NCBI RefSeq assembly: GCF_001667265.1
Contig: NZ_LZHW01000087.1
Coordinates: 211,359 to 275,358, forward strand
DNA: 64,000 nucleotides
Source of the DNA: Mycobacterium sp. ACS4331
GTDB taxonomy: Bacteria > Actinomycetota > Actinomycetes > Mycobacteriales > Mycobacteriaceae
Direction of reading: 5' to 3'
Shown here piece after piece: positions 17,494 through 25,522 of the stretch (positions within the stretch are counted from its first letter, which is position 1; each line of letters begins with the position of its first letter). The notes under the pieces are model-generated. The model saw only the letters and a program-made list of their open reading frames with translations, ran no database searches and had not been told where the DNA came from. A program made the position numbers and the translations under genes.

Positions 17494-17511
17494 CTGGATT
17501 GGTGAATCCAG
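17494..17511. promoter_or_regulatory. Inverted repeat before the amidotransferase gene
   Basis: CTGGATT-ggtg-AATCCAG, perfect 7-bp arms, 33 bases before ATG 17461. It lies in the 165-base gap after lipA (17627), the only sizeable gap in the lower part of the run, and may be an internal operator or a weak terminator. Confidence 0.45.
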
Positions 17512-17626
17512 CGCCTCGCAGCCGAAATCAGTACCGAGCCAGCTCATCTGCCAACCATGGAACGGCGTCCTGCGGTGCCCCGGTGCGCACCCGCGACCCG
17601 CACAGCGTGCTCGAGTCACGGCCGTA

Positions 17627-18556
17627 TCACGCGGTGGTTCGGGTGGAGATCGCCTGTCTGTACAAGGCCCCCGCTCTATAAGACGAACGCACGAGGGGCC
17701 CGGACATCACGCCCAGGAAGCCGATCGCATAGGCCTCATCCTTGAGTTCGCCGAACTCCTCTGGTTTCACCCACCGCTCGACGGGGTGATGCCGTGCGGT
17801 GGGGCGAAGGTACTGGGTGATGGTCAGAAGATCGCAGCCGGCTTCGTGAAGATCACGCATCGCACTCGACACTTCATCACGAGTCTCACCCATGCCCAGG
17901 ATCAGATTGGATTTGGTGACGAGTCCATGATTTCGCGCCCGCGCCAGCACCTCGAGCGATCGGTCGTAGCGAAACGCCGGGCGGATGCGTCTGAAGATTC
18001 GGGGCACTGTCTCGACATTGTGTGCGAGGACTTCCGGGCGTGATTCGAAGACCTGCTCAAGCAGGTCCGCCGTCCCATTGAAGTCCGGAATGAGGTTCTC
18101 CACACCGATACCCGGGTTGAGCGCATGAATCTGGCGGACCGTCTCCGCGTACAGCCATGCCCCACCGTCCGGAAGGTCATCGCGGGCAACACCGGTGATG
18201 GTTGCGTAGCGCAGTCCCATCGTTCTGATGCTCTCGGCCACCCGGCGCGGCTCATCCAGATCGATGGGAGCTGGTTTGCCCGTGTCGATCTGGCAGAAGT
18301 CGCATCGTCGGGTGCACCGTTCGCCCCCGATGAGAAACGTCGCCTCCCGATCTTCCCAGCACTCAAAGATGTTTGGACACGCCGCCTCTTGACAGACGGT
18401 GTGGAGACCCTCCCGTTTCACCAGACCGATCAACCCGTTGTACTCGGGGCCCATCCGCGCTGTCGTCCTGATCCACTTCGGCTTCTTCTCGATCGGCGTC
18501 TCAGCGTTTGTAGCCTCGATTCGGAGTAACCGACGCCCCTCGGGAAGGGCGGTCAT
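17627..18556 (-). CDS. lipA: Lipoyl synthase, island copy
   Basis: A 309-residue radical-SAM enzyme that inserts two sulfurs into protein-bound octanoyl groups to make lipoyl cofactor. The auxiliary cluster cysteines are in VCQEAACPNIFECW and the radical-SAM cluster in CTRRCDFCQ; the closing RSSYRAG is the conserved LipA tail with the serine ligand. ATG 18556 overlaps the stop of the E2 gene (ATGA), so it is made together with the dehydrogenase it serves. Mycobacteria have a housekeeping lipB-lipA locus elsewhere; no lipB is here, so this is probably a second, operon-dedicated lipA. Confidence 0.95.
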   Translation of the reverse strand: MTALPEGRRLLRIEATNAETPIEKKPKWIRTTARMGPEYNGLIGLVKREGLHTVCQEAACPNIFECWEDREATFLIGGERCTRRCDFCQIDTGKPAPIDLDEPRRVAESIRTMGLRYATITGVARDDLPDGGAWLYAETVRQIHALNPGIGVENLIPDFNGTADLLEQVFESRPEVLAHNVETVPRIFRRIRPAFRYDRSLEVLARARNHGLVTKSNLILGMGETRDEVSSAMRDLHEAGCDLLTITQYLRPTARHHPVERWVKPEEFGELKDEAYAIGFLGVMSGPLVRSSYRAGALYRQAISTRTTA

Positions 18557-19344
18557 GTCAGATACTCCAGGTGCGATTCGAAGTCGGCGCGTTCAAGTCG
18601 ATCCTTCACCCATCCCAGGTACCGGGCTGCGTCAGCACCGTCGATGACTCTGTGGTCATAGCTGAGCGCCAGATACACCGTCGACCTGATCGCGATCTCT
18701 CGACTGCCATCAGCACACCTGACCACCGCGGCACGCTCGACGACTGCGCCGGTGCCGAGGATGGCCGACTGCGGACTGTTGACGATGGGAGTATCGAAAA
18801 GCGAGCCGCGACTTCCAGTGTTCGTGATCGTGAATGTCCCACCCGACATCTCGTCGATTGAGATCGTGCCCGTCCGTGCACGCTCTGCGACGTCAGCGAT
18901 CGCGCGCGCCAGCTCGGGCACCGACAGGGACGCTGCGTTCTTGATCACCGGGACCAGCAGACCGCGGTCAGTGTCAACGGCAATGCCAAGAGATTCGGCA
19001 TCGGGGTAGGTGACGGTGCCTGAATCCAGGTCGAGGATCGAGTTGACCTGTGGGAACACCTGCAGCGCTTCGACCGCCGCTGACGCGAAGAAGGGCAGGA
19101 ACGACAACTTCAGCTGCTCGCGCTGCGCGAACTCGGCTTTGTACTTGTCTCGCAGGCGCGCGATCTCGGTGACATCCACCTCCACGACGGAAGTGAGCTG
19201 CGCCGTTGACTGGAGCGATTCATGCATCCGCTTCGCGATTGTCTTACGCAGCCGGGTCAGTTTCACAGTCGTTCCGCGAAGCGGTGACGGAGTGGAGGCG
19301 GGGCTGCTGCCTGGCGCGGTGAGAGGTGTGCTGTCGGTACTCAT
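18553..19344 (-). CDS. 2-oxoacid dehydrogenase E2 catalytic core without lipoyl domain
   Basis: A 263-residue acyltransferase core. After about 25 Ser/Thr/Pro/Ala-rich residues comes the catalytic domain (VKLTRLRKTIAKRMHES) ending with the active-site motif LSYDHRVIDGADAARYL, whose His and Asp transfer the acyl group to CoA. It has no N-terminal lipoyl domain and no peripheral E1/E3-binding domain, which ordinary E2 chains of 400 or more residues carry. The missing lipoyl domain is probably supplied by the separate 81-residue protein at 22878. Start ATG 19344 lies 18 bases behind the dihydrolipoamide dehydrogenase stop. Confidence 0.9.
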   Translation of the reverse strand: MSTDSTPLTAPGSSPASTPSPLRGTTVKLTRLRKTIAKRMHESLQSTAQLTSVVEVDVTEIARLRDKYKAEFAQREQLKLSFLPFFASAAVEALQVFPQVNSILDLDSGTVTYPDAESLGIAVDTDRGLLVPVIKNAASLSVPELARAIADVAERARTGTISIDEMSGGTFTITNTGSRGSLFDTPIVNSPQSAILGTGAVVERAAVVRCADGSREIAIRSTVYLALSYDHRVIDGADAARYLGWVKDRLERADFESHLEYLT

Positions 19345-19362
19345 GGATTCTCCGTTGCGGAC

Positions 19363-20730
19363 TTAGGCGTGGGTATGGAGGGGCATTCCGGCGATCGCCA
19401 TGAGGGCCTCGCCAAGCGACTCATTCTGAGTGGGATGGGCGTGGACGAGGTGGGCGACATCTTCGGGGAGGACATTCAGGTTCACCAGAAGCGACGCCTC
19501 GCCCACCTGCTCGCCCAACCGTGACCCGATCATGTGCACGCCGACGATCGGGCCGTCCTTCTTACGGACCAGCTTCACCATTCCCGCTGTCCGCAGGATC
19601 TGACTCTTACCGTTGCCGCCGAGGTTGTACTCGATCGTCTCGATCGGTCCGTATCTTTCGGCCGCTTGATTCTCGGTGAGCCCGACGGAGGCGAGTTCGG
19701 GCTCGCAGTATGTGACGCGCGGAATGGACGAGTCGACGACAGGCTCGGGTGCCAAACCTGCAATCTCCTCGGCCACAAAGATTCCATGGGCGAAACCGCG
19801 GTGCGCCAGCTGGAGACCGGGGACCAAGTCGCCCACTGCGAAAATGCCTGGGACACTCGTCGCGAGTCGTTCATCGGTGCGCACCCATCCGCGGTCCAGC
19901 ACGACGCCGCACTCCTCGAGGCCCAACCCCGCCGAGGCAGGCACTCGTCCGACTGCAATCAGGACGAGGTCGGTGTGAATGGATTCTCCGTCGCTCAGCG
20001 AAACTGCCACCCCATCATCGGTGTGCTCGATGCCCGAGCACCGAACGCCGGTCTTGAACGCGATCTTTCGTTTCCGGAAGGCACGTTCCAGTCCCTTGGA
20101 CAACATGGGGTCTTCCAAGGGAACGAGTGTGGGCATCGCCTCGATGATCGTGACGTCGGATCCGAACGACTTCCAGATCGACGCGAACTCAACCCCGATC
20201 ACGCTTCCACCGATGATGACCACACGCTCAGGAACATCGGTCAGGGACAACGCTTCTTCGCTGGTGATCACCCGGGGACCAAGGCTCAGCCCGGCCGGCA
20301 CGTTGGCGCGTGAACCCGTTGCAAGCACAATGTTGTCTGCAGTGACGCGGGTTTCATCGACCTCGACCACGCCTCGGGATACGAGTCTGCCTGCACCCTG
20401 CACAAGGGTGATGTTGGGCGATGCGGTCACCAGCCCCTGCAGGCCGGCGTGGAGCCGATTGACCACTCCATCCTTGAATGCGTGCAGACCTTCGGCGTCG
20501 ACACCCTCGAATGAACTCTTGATGCCGAAGAGGTGCGATTGCCGGGCCGATTCTGCGATCTCCGCCGCATGGACGAACGCCTTGGTCGGAATGCAGCCTG
20601 AATGCAGGCACGTGCCACCCAGTCTGTCCCTCTCCACCAGAGCAACTCGCAGATTGAGCTGGGATGCGCGCAGGGCAGTTGCGTATCCACCGCTGCCCCC
20701 GCCCAGGACGGCGATATCGTAATCAGACAT
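19363..20730 (-). CDS. lpdA: Dihydrolipoamide dehydrogenase (E3)
   Basis: A 455-residue flavoprotein that re-oxidises dihydrolipoyl groups with NAD+. It begins with the FAD motif VLGGGSGGYATA, carries the redox disulfide in GGTCLHSGCIPTKA, a second nucleotide fold at VVIIGGSVIGVEFA, the FAD-contact IFAVGDLVPG, and the C-terminal dimer-interface His-Glu in HAHPTQNESLGE. ATG 20730 lies inside the end of the VOC gene (8-base overlap), so it is coupled to it. It would serve the local E1/E2 complex; the housekeeping Lpd is expected elsewhere. Confidence 0.95.
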   Translation of the reverse strand: MSDYDIAVLGGGSGGYATALRASQLNLRVALVERDRLGGTCLHSGCIPTKAFVHAAEIAESARQSHLFGIKSSFEGVDAEGLHAFKDGVVNRLHAGLQGLVTASPNITLVQGAGRLVSRGVVEVDETRVTADNIVLATGSRANVPAGLSLGPRVITSEEALSLTDVPERVVIIGGSVIGVEFASIWKSFGSDVTIIEAMPTLVPLEDPMLSKGLERAFRKRKIAFKTGVRCSGIEHTDDGVAVSLSDGESIHTDLVLIAVGRVPASAGLGLEECGVVLDRGWVRTDERLATSVPGIFAVGDLVPGLQLAHRGFAHGIFVAEEIAGLAPEPVVDSSIPRVTYCEPELASVGLTENQAAERYGPIETIEYNLGGNGKSQILRTAGMVKLVRKKDGPIVGVHMIGSRLGEQVGEASLLVNLNVLPEDVAHLVHAHPTQNESLGEALMAIAGMPLHTHA

Positions 20731-21220
20731 GTTCGCTTCCGAGGAAGAGTTCGTTCCCCACGGGAAACTCGATGAATTCGACCGTCGCTCCGTCGGGATC
20801 GCGCACGTACATTGCCCGCGCTCCATCCCAGTCGCCACCGCGAAGGGTCACCGGCGGCGCAACCACGGTTCCATCACTTTTCGTGACGGCGTCGTGAATG
20901 GCATCAATGTCCCGCACACTCAATGCGAAATGCATACAACCGGGATCGCTGGTCCTCTGCTCGAGCCTCCTACCATGAGGCGAGACGTATTCGAAGAGTT
21001 CCAGGAACCGGAAACCCTCGATCCCGAGCTCGGCCCAGCGAAGCTCAAGATCTGGGAAGCCGGTGATGGCAGCCAGTTCCGGGCTTCGTTTAGTTCCAGA
21101 TCCCAGTACGGTCAGCCCAACAACGTCACGATAGAAGCGCACCGACCGGTCGATGTCGCCAGTGGTGACCGAGACGTGGTTCAGTTGACGAACCGGCGGA
21201 TTGCTCAATTCTCCGGGCAT
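20723..21220 (-). CDS. VOC-fold (glyoxalase/dioxygenase) protein
   Basis: A 165-residue protein of the vicinal oxygen chelate superfamily with two beta-alpha-beta-beta-beta units. Likely metal ligands are His in QLNHVSVTT, Glu in FLELFEY, His in CMHFALSV and Glu in VEFIEFP, the normal His-Glu-His-Glu set. Such proteins are isomerases, lyases or dioxygenases acting on small oxygenated molecules. It is placed between the ligase and E3 genes and shares an 8-base overlap (ATGTCTGA) with lpdA, so it is probably a working pathway enzyme. ATG 21220 follows AAAGGATG. Its reaction cannot be read from sequence. Confidence 0.85.
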   Translation of the reverse strand: MPGELSNPPVRQLNHVSVTTGDIDRSVRFYRDVVGLTVLGSGTKRSPELAAITGFPDLELRWAELGIEGFRFLELFEYVSPHGRRLEQRTSDPGCMHFALSVRDIDAIHDAVTKSDGTVVAPPVTLRGGDWDGARAMYVRDPDGATVEFIEFPVGNELFLGSEHV

Positions 21221-21342
21221 GTTCTCATCCTTTGAAACTTCGCAGTGACAGATGCAGCAGGTCCAGAGCCACAGTTGCGGCAAAGCTGTTCCGCATCATT
21301 GATGTTCTGAGTGACGTTCCCGAACCGATTCCCGTACAACGC

Positions 21343-22737
21343 CTATGCCCATTGGAAGTAGCGTCGGCGTTCGATGTCGGACACCTCGCGCTCATAGACG
21401 CTGAGTTCATGCTCCGCGGCGACTGCGATGTGCTCGACGACCTTGCTCCCGAACGCCGCATGTGCCACCTCACTGTCTCGGAACATCGGCAGCGCATCGC
21501 GGAGTGTGATGGGGAGCCGCTCCCCTGGCGTGTGCACCGATGTCATCGCCGGCTCCCCGATCGGGTCCGTGCCGTTCTCGATTCCATGCAGGCCGGAGGC
21601 GATCATCGCCGCCATCGCGAGGTAGAAGTTTGCGTCTGCGCCTGGGATTCGATTCTCGATGTGAGCCGAGGACCCGCTCGAGCAGAGTCGGAACGGGACC
21701 GTCCGAACATCGATGCCCCAGGCCAATGTGCTCGGTCCAAACGTGGCGGCGTCCAGACGTTTGTAGGAGTTGACCCCCGGACAGTAGAGCGGCATCATGC
21801 CAGGGGCGTTGGCCATCATTCCGCCGAGCCAATGACGCCCCGTGCTGCTCAACCCGCCGGGGTAGTCGGAGTCACTGTCGCACAGAAGGTTCCGTTGGAG
21901 CTCCAGATCCCACAGACTCGAATGCATATGGCCCGAGGATCCGGAGTCCTGCCGGGAGTATCGAGCCATGAACGTTGCGGACAGGCCCGCCTCCTGGGCC
22001 ATACCCTTCACAATGGTCTTGAACAGGGTGATGCGATCTGCGGCGGCCATCGCGTCGGAGTAGGTCAGGGTGATTTCGTGCTGCCCCTTGCCCCATTCGT
22101 GTTTCACCGCGTCCACCGGAATGCCGCTGGCGATCAAAGCCCGCCGGACATCGCCGAGGAAGATCTCGTCGATATCCGACTGCATCACGTTGTAATCGGC
22201 CATCATCTCGTCGCTGCGGACGAGATTCGCCCAGTTCTTGGCGGCGGCAGATTCGTACTCTTCTCGGAACAGCAAGAACTCGGTCTCTGCCGCTGCCATC
22301 ATCGCAAGGCCCGCCTCGGCCAGCCTGTCGATCTGATTCTTCAGGATCTGCCGAGGCAGGTATTCAACCCTGTCTCCATTGGCCCACTTGGCGTCACACA
22401 GGACCACTGCGGTGCGAGGCTTGTGGCCGTAGAACCGCAGGGTTTTCAGGTCAGGCACCATGGTCATGTCATTCCATGCGTTCTGGCTTCCGATCTCCGG
22501 GAAGCCTTCGCCGAATGCGTATTCGTTGTCGTAGGTCAGCATTGACGACGGTACGTGAATTCCACCCATCGACCGTTCGAGAAAGTAGTCGGCAGGGAGC
22601 CGCTTTCCGAAAAGCTTTCCTTGGATGTCCGCGCTTGCAACAACGATGGAGTCGACAGTGCCTGCGGCGACACTCTCCCTGAAGTCATCGAGCGTGAGCA
22701 TCTGCGCCGGCCAAGGGGCTCCTGATTTTGTGGTCAT
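21343..22737 (-). CDS. Glutamine-synthetase-like gamma-glutamyl-amine ligase (PuuA/GlnA4-like)
   Basis: A 464-residue glutamine-synthetase fold enzyme, shorter at the N-terminus than assimilatory GlnA. Metal-site residues are in AAAETEFLLF, HEWGKGQHEI and GSSGHMHSSLW; NSYKRL and ENRIPGADANFYLAMA are ATP/glutamate site motifs. The Tyr-containing adenylylation segment of GlnA is not evident. Enzymes of this shape ligate glutamate to amines (putrescine, ethanolamine, isopropylamine). With the hydrolase and aldehyde dehydrogenase downstream it suggests amine breakdown through a gamma-glutamyl intermediate. ATG 22737 is 140 bases from the lipoyl gene. The amine is unknown. Confidence 0.9.
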   Translation of the reverse strand: MTTKSGAPWPAQMLTLDDFRESVAAGTVDSIVVASADIQGKLFGKRLPADYFLERSMGGIHVPSSMLTYDNEYAFGEGFPEIGSQNAWNDMTMVPDLKTLRFYGHKPRTAVVLCDAKWANGDRVEYLPRQILKNQIDRLAEAGLAMMAAAETEFLLFREEYESAAAKNWANLVRSDEMMADYNVMQSDIDEIFLGDVRRALIASGIPVDAVKHEWGKGQHEITLTYSDAMAAADRITLFKTIVKGMAQEAGLSATFMARYSRQDSGSSGHMHSSLWDLELQRNLLCDSDSDYPGGLSSTGRHWLGGMMANAPGMMPLYCPGVNSYKRLDAATFGPSTLAWGIDVRTVPFRLCSSGSSAHIENRIPGADANFYLAMAAMIASGLHGIENGTDPIGEPAMTSVHTPGERLPITLRDALPMFRDSEVAHAAFGSKVVEHIAVAAEHELSVYEREVSDIERRRYFQWA

Positions 22738-22877
22738 GCTTTCAATCTCCTGTAGTTTCAGCGCAATTCACCGTGGCCGGCGCAGTTACTCAATGGAATC
22801 TCTGAATATGCCCCGGACCACCAGTGGCCAAGGAGGCCCTCCGCCTACAGCGGCTGGTAGTCCAGTGGCGGAGGACA

Positions 22878-23123
22878 TCACTCGGTGCGGATGTAGATCA
22901 CCGTTTCTGCGACCTGTACGTCATCGCCCTCTTCGACACACAGCTCGTCGACGGTGCCCTCGTACGGCGATTCCAAATTGGTTTCGACCTTGTCGGTCTC
23001 GATCACTGCGATGTCATCGCCGACGCCGATGGAGTCACCGACTTGCACCAGCCACTCGGTGAGGGTCCCTTCCGTCATGTTCATCCCCCATTTCGGGAGG
23101 ATCACCGGAATGCGTTCAGACAT
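22878..23123 (-). CDS. Free-standing lipoyl carrier protein
   Basis: An 81-residue protein that is nothing but a lipoyl domain: it starts IPVILPKWGMNMTEG as E2 proteins do and has the lipoylation turn IETDKVETNLESP with the modified Lys. It ends after IYIRTE with no linker, E3-binding domain or catalytic core. It overlaps the stop of the E1 beta gene by 8 bases (ATGTCTGA), so it is made with E1. I infer that it is the mobile arm for the separate E2 core at 18553. A role as another kind of carrier (GcvH-like) is less likely because the fold ends differ. Confidence 0.9.
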   Translation of the reverse strand: MSERIPVILPKWGMNMTEGTLTEWLVQVGDSIGVGDDIAVIETDKVETNLESPYEGTVDELCVEEGDDVQVAETVIYIRTE

Positions 23124-24123
23124 TGAGCACCTCCACTACTGCTTCTTCGATTTGATCTTCGGACGGGATGACTTCCTTTTCGAGCATCGGAGCGTAGGGA
23201 ATGGGAACATTCGCCACTGCGAGTCGTCGAACGGGTGCACGGAGGTCGGAGAAGCAGGTTTCCTGCACGATCGCGGCAACCTCAGAGGCCACCGAGCACA
23301 GCATTCTCGCCTCGTCGACGACCACCACACGGCCGGTCTTGCGGGCCGAGGCGATGATGTCTTCCGTGGGCAAGGGCGAGAGGCTGCACAGGTCCACCAC
23401 CTCGACCCCGATTCCCTTGTCAGTGAATCGGTGTGCGACTGCGCGCGCACGTGACGCCATCAGACCACTCGCGACGACCGTGACGTCGGCGCCCAGGGTG
23501 AGTACGTCGGCGTGTCCAACTGCCAGTTCGGGACCGACCTCACCGCGTGCCCCACCCAATGAAGGATGATGGAGGACGAGGAAGGGATCCTCCGACCGCA
23601 GCGCCGCTCGCGTCAGCCAGTACGCCTGATGCGGCGTGCTCGGGAAGACGATCCTGAGTCCGGTCGCGTTCATAAACATCGGATAGGGTGACTCCGAGTG
23701 CTGAGCGGCGTTGGAGCCGGCGACACCGGAGGCGGCGATGACCGTAATCGGCACCGACGCTTGTCCGCCGGTCATGTACCGCATGCGTCCCGCCTGGTTC
23801 ACCAACTGATCGAACGCGACGTAGGTGAAGCTGGAGTACATCAGGTCGACGATCGGGCGCATACCCGCCAATGCGGCCCCCACCGCGCCGCCGACCATGG
23901 TCGCCTCCGAGATGGGGGTGTTGACAATGCGTTCCGGCCCGAACTCCTCGAAAAGGCCTTTGGTCGGCACATTGACGCCGATCCGCACGTCCTCGCCCCA
24001 GAGCACATAATTGTCGTCGGTGCGCATCTCAGCGGCGATCGCCGCAGAGATGGCCTGGGTGAGGCGGACCTTTTTGCCGGCGTCGATCAGGCGCTGAATC
24101 TTGTTATGTTCCACGGTAGTCAT
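23116..24123 (-). CDS. E1 beta subunit of an acetoin/pyruvate-type dehydrogenase
   Basis: A 335-residue transketolase-fold beta subunit. It has the opening ISAAIAAEMRTDDNYVLWGEDV, the ThDP-activating Glu region TPISEATMVGGAVGAALAGMRP, and the C-terminal swivel domain VEVVDLCSLSPLPTEDI with VVVDEARMLC. ATG 24123 shares one base with the TGA of the alpha gene (TGATG), so the subunits are coupled. It forms the E1 heterotetramer with the upstream product and decarboxylates or cleaves a 2-oxo substrate. AcoB and PdhB are close relatives; exact specificity is open. Confidence 0.93.
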   Translation of the reverse strand: MTTVEHNKIQRLIDAGKKVRLTQAISAAIAAEMRTDDNYVLWGEDVRIGVNVPTKGLFEEFGPERIVNTPISEATMVGGAVGAALAGMRPIVDLMYSSFTYVAFDQLVNQAGRMRYMTGGQASVPITVIAASGVAGSNAAQHSESPYPMFMNATGLRIVFPSTPHQAYWLTRAALRSEDPFLVLHHPSLGGARGEVGPELAVGHADVLTLGADVTVVASGLMASRARAVAHRFTDKGIGVEVVDLCSLSPLPTEDIIASARKTGRVVVVDEARMLCSVASEVAAIVQETCFSDLRAPVRRLAVANVPIPYAPMLEKEVIPSEDQIEEAVVEVLNV

Positions 24124-25079
24124 CAGGCGTACACATCCTCGTAGGCGCTCTCCAGGGACGGCAGGGGGCTGTTCTTCGCGAAGGTGATCGCCTCTTCGAT
24201 CAGCGCGACCTCTTCCCGCCAGATCTCGTCGACGTTGCCGATGTCGATGCCTGCGGCTGTGCACCGTTCGACCAGCCGCGTAATGGGGTCGGGCACTTCC
24301 GGGACAACTCGATAAACTCCCGCATACGACTCCTCGCCCTCATGGTGGGGACTCCAACGATTTGTCATGCACTCGATGAACGACGGCCCGCCTCCGGTCC
24401 TGGCGCGGTTCACCGCCTCATCGAAAGCAGCTGCCACTGCCACGATGTCGTCACCATCGACCCGGACACCGGGTATTCCGTAGCCGGCCGCACGCGTGTA
24501 GACACCTGGTCCCGAGACGACGTCTTCGGACGGTGTGAACTCTGAGTACTGGTTGTTCTCGCAGAGGAAGATCACGGGGGTCTTCCAGAGCCCCGCCAGG
24601 TTGAGCGACTCATGCAGCACACCCTGGTTCGCCGCGCCGTCTCCGAACGCGGCGACGGCAACGTCGCCCTGTCCTCGGTGCGCTGCCGCCACTCCCAAGC
24701 CGAAGGCGATCGGAATCCCCGCTCCGACAATGCCGTTGGCTCCCGCGATTCCACTCTCGGGACACGCGACATGCATCGATCCGCCCTTGCCGCGACAGTA
24801 GCCATCGATGCGGCCCAAGATCTCGGCCAGCATCAATCGGGGGTCCAGGCCGCGGGCGATCATATGGCCGTGGCCTCGATGCGTCACGGTCATCTGGTCA
24901 CCGGGGCGAAGGCTTGCCGCCGCACCAACGGCGACTGCTTCCTGCCCTGTCGAGAGGTGCACCGCCCCAAGGAGTTCGCCGCGCTTGAACAGAACTCCGA
25001 GCGCACCTTCGAACTCACGGATTCGGATCATCAGACGGAGCCACTCCACTGCCTTCGCAGGATCGACGTCGATTGCCAC
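24123..25079 (-). CDS. E1 alpha subunit of an acetoin/pyruvate-type dehydrogenase
   Basis: A 318-residue thiamine-diphosphate subunit. It shows STGQEAVAVG, the catalytic HRGHGH, GYCRGKGGSMH and the ThDP motif GDGAANQG through ENNQYSEFTP. The serine loops that are phosphorylated in eukaryotes are absent. Length and motif spelling fit the AcoA/PdhA group of short alpha subunits. Start GTG 25079 follows GGTAGGTG at about nine bases. A copy of the island palindrome is 23-49 bases upstream, so this is the first gene of the regulated run. Acetoin, pyruvate or another short oxo-compound are possible substrates. Confidence 0.92.
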   Translation of the reverse strand: MAIDVDPAKAVEWLRLMIRIREFEGALGVLFKRGELLGAVHLSTGQEAVAVGAAASLRPGDQMTVTHRGHGHMIARGLDPRLMLAEILGRIDGYCRGKGGSMHVACPESGIAGANGIVGAGIPIAFGLGVAAAHRGQGDVAVAAFGDGAANQGVLHESLNLAGLWKTPVIFLCENNQYSEFTPSEDVVSGPGVYTRAAGYGIPGVRVDGDDIVAVAAAFDEAVNRARTGGGPSFIECMTNRWSPHHEGEESYAGVYRVVPEVPDPITRLVERCTAAGIDIGNVDEIWREEVALIEEAITFAKNSPLPSLESAYEDVYA

Positions 25080-25101
25080 TTGGTGTTCACCTACCTTCGC
25101 T

Positions 25102-25128
25102 TTGGTTATTGGTATGAGGATAGCCCAT
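25102..25128. promoter_or_regulatory. Island palindrome, copy C (E1 operon promoter)
   Basis: Read on the minus strand: ATGGGCTAT, nine bases, AATAACCAA. The left half equals that of copy D. Position 23-49 bases before GTG 25079. Confidence 0.68.
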
Positions 25129-25522
25129 TATGTGATGTGAGACAAGGCTCCCGTACGTTTGCGATCAGGCACACAAAGGTGGCTGGCCAGGGGCACGGGG
25201 CCTACAAGAAGTGGTGCGCAGGACCGGACTGCCGGCCTGATGCCGTCGCTCGCAGTTCCCACCGCCTCCGAGGAGACGGTCGGCACAATAGGCCGCACGC
25301 AATGATTCGGTCTGGCACCCCGGGCGCCGGTTTCGCTGCGGAACACAACATTTCGCAGGTTCGGCAGGTTGCCCGTGGGGCGATGCGCTCGGGACTGAGA
25401 GCCCTGGAGTCGGCGGGCATGCCGAGTGGACACTCGGCCGCTCCGATGACACCTGCACTACCGAGCGCGCTCTCTCACCGACCGTAGAGACTGCCACCCT
25501 CGACGCGTCGGTTCCGATCCGG
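25129..25522. other. Non-coding stretch upstream of the E1 operon
   Basis: About 390 bases between the E1 promoter and the stop of the SDR gene. I see no supported reading frame, repeat or hairpin here; short open frames on both strands lack starts and family features. It may hold the untranslated end of the SDR transcript. Confidence 0.4.

Noticed and set aside
22738..22877. Fifth copy of the island palindrome before the ligase gene
   Set aside because: ATGGAATCT occurs, but no inverted half-site is found nine bases away.
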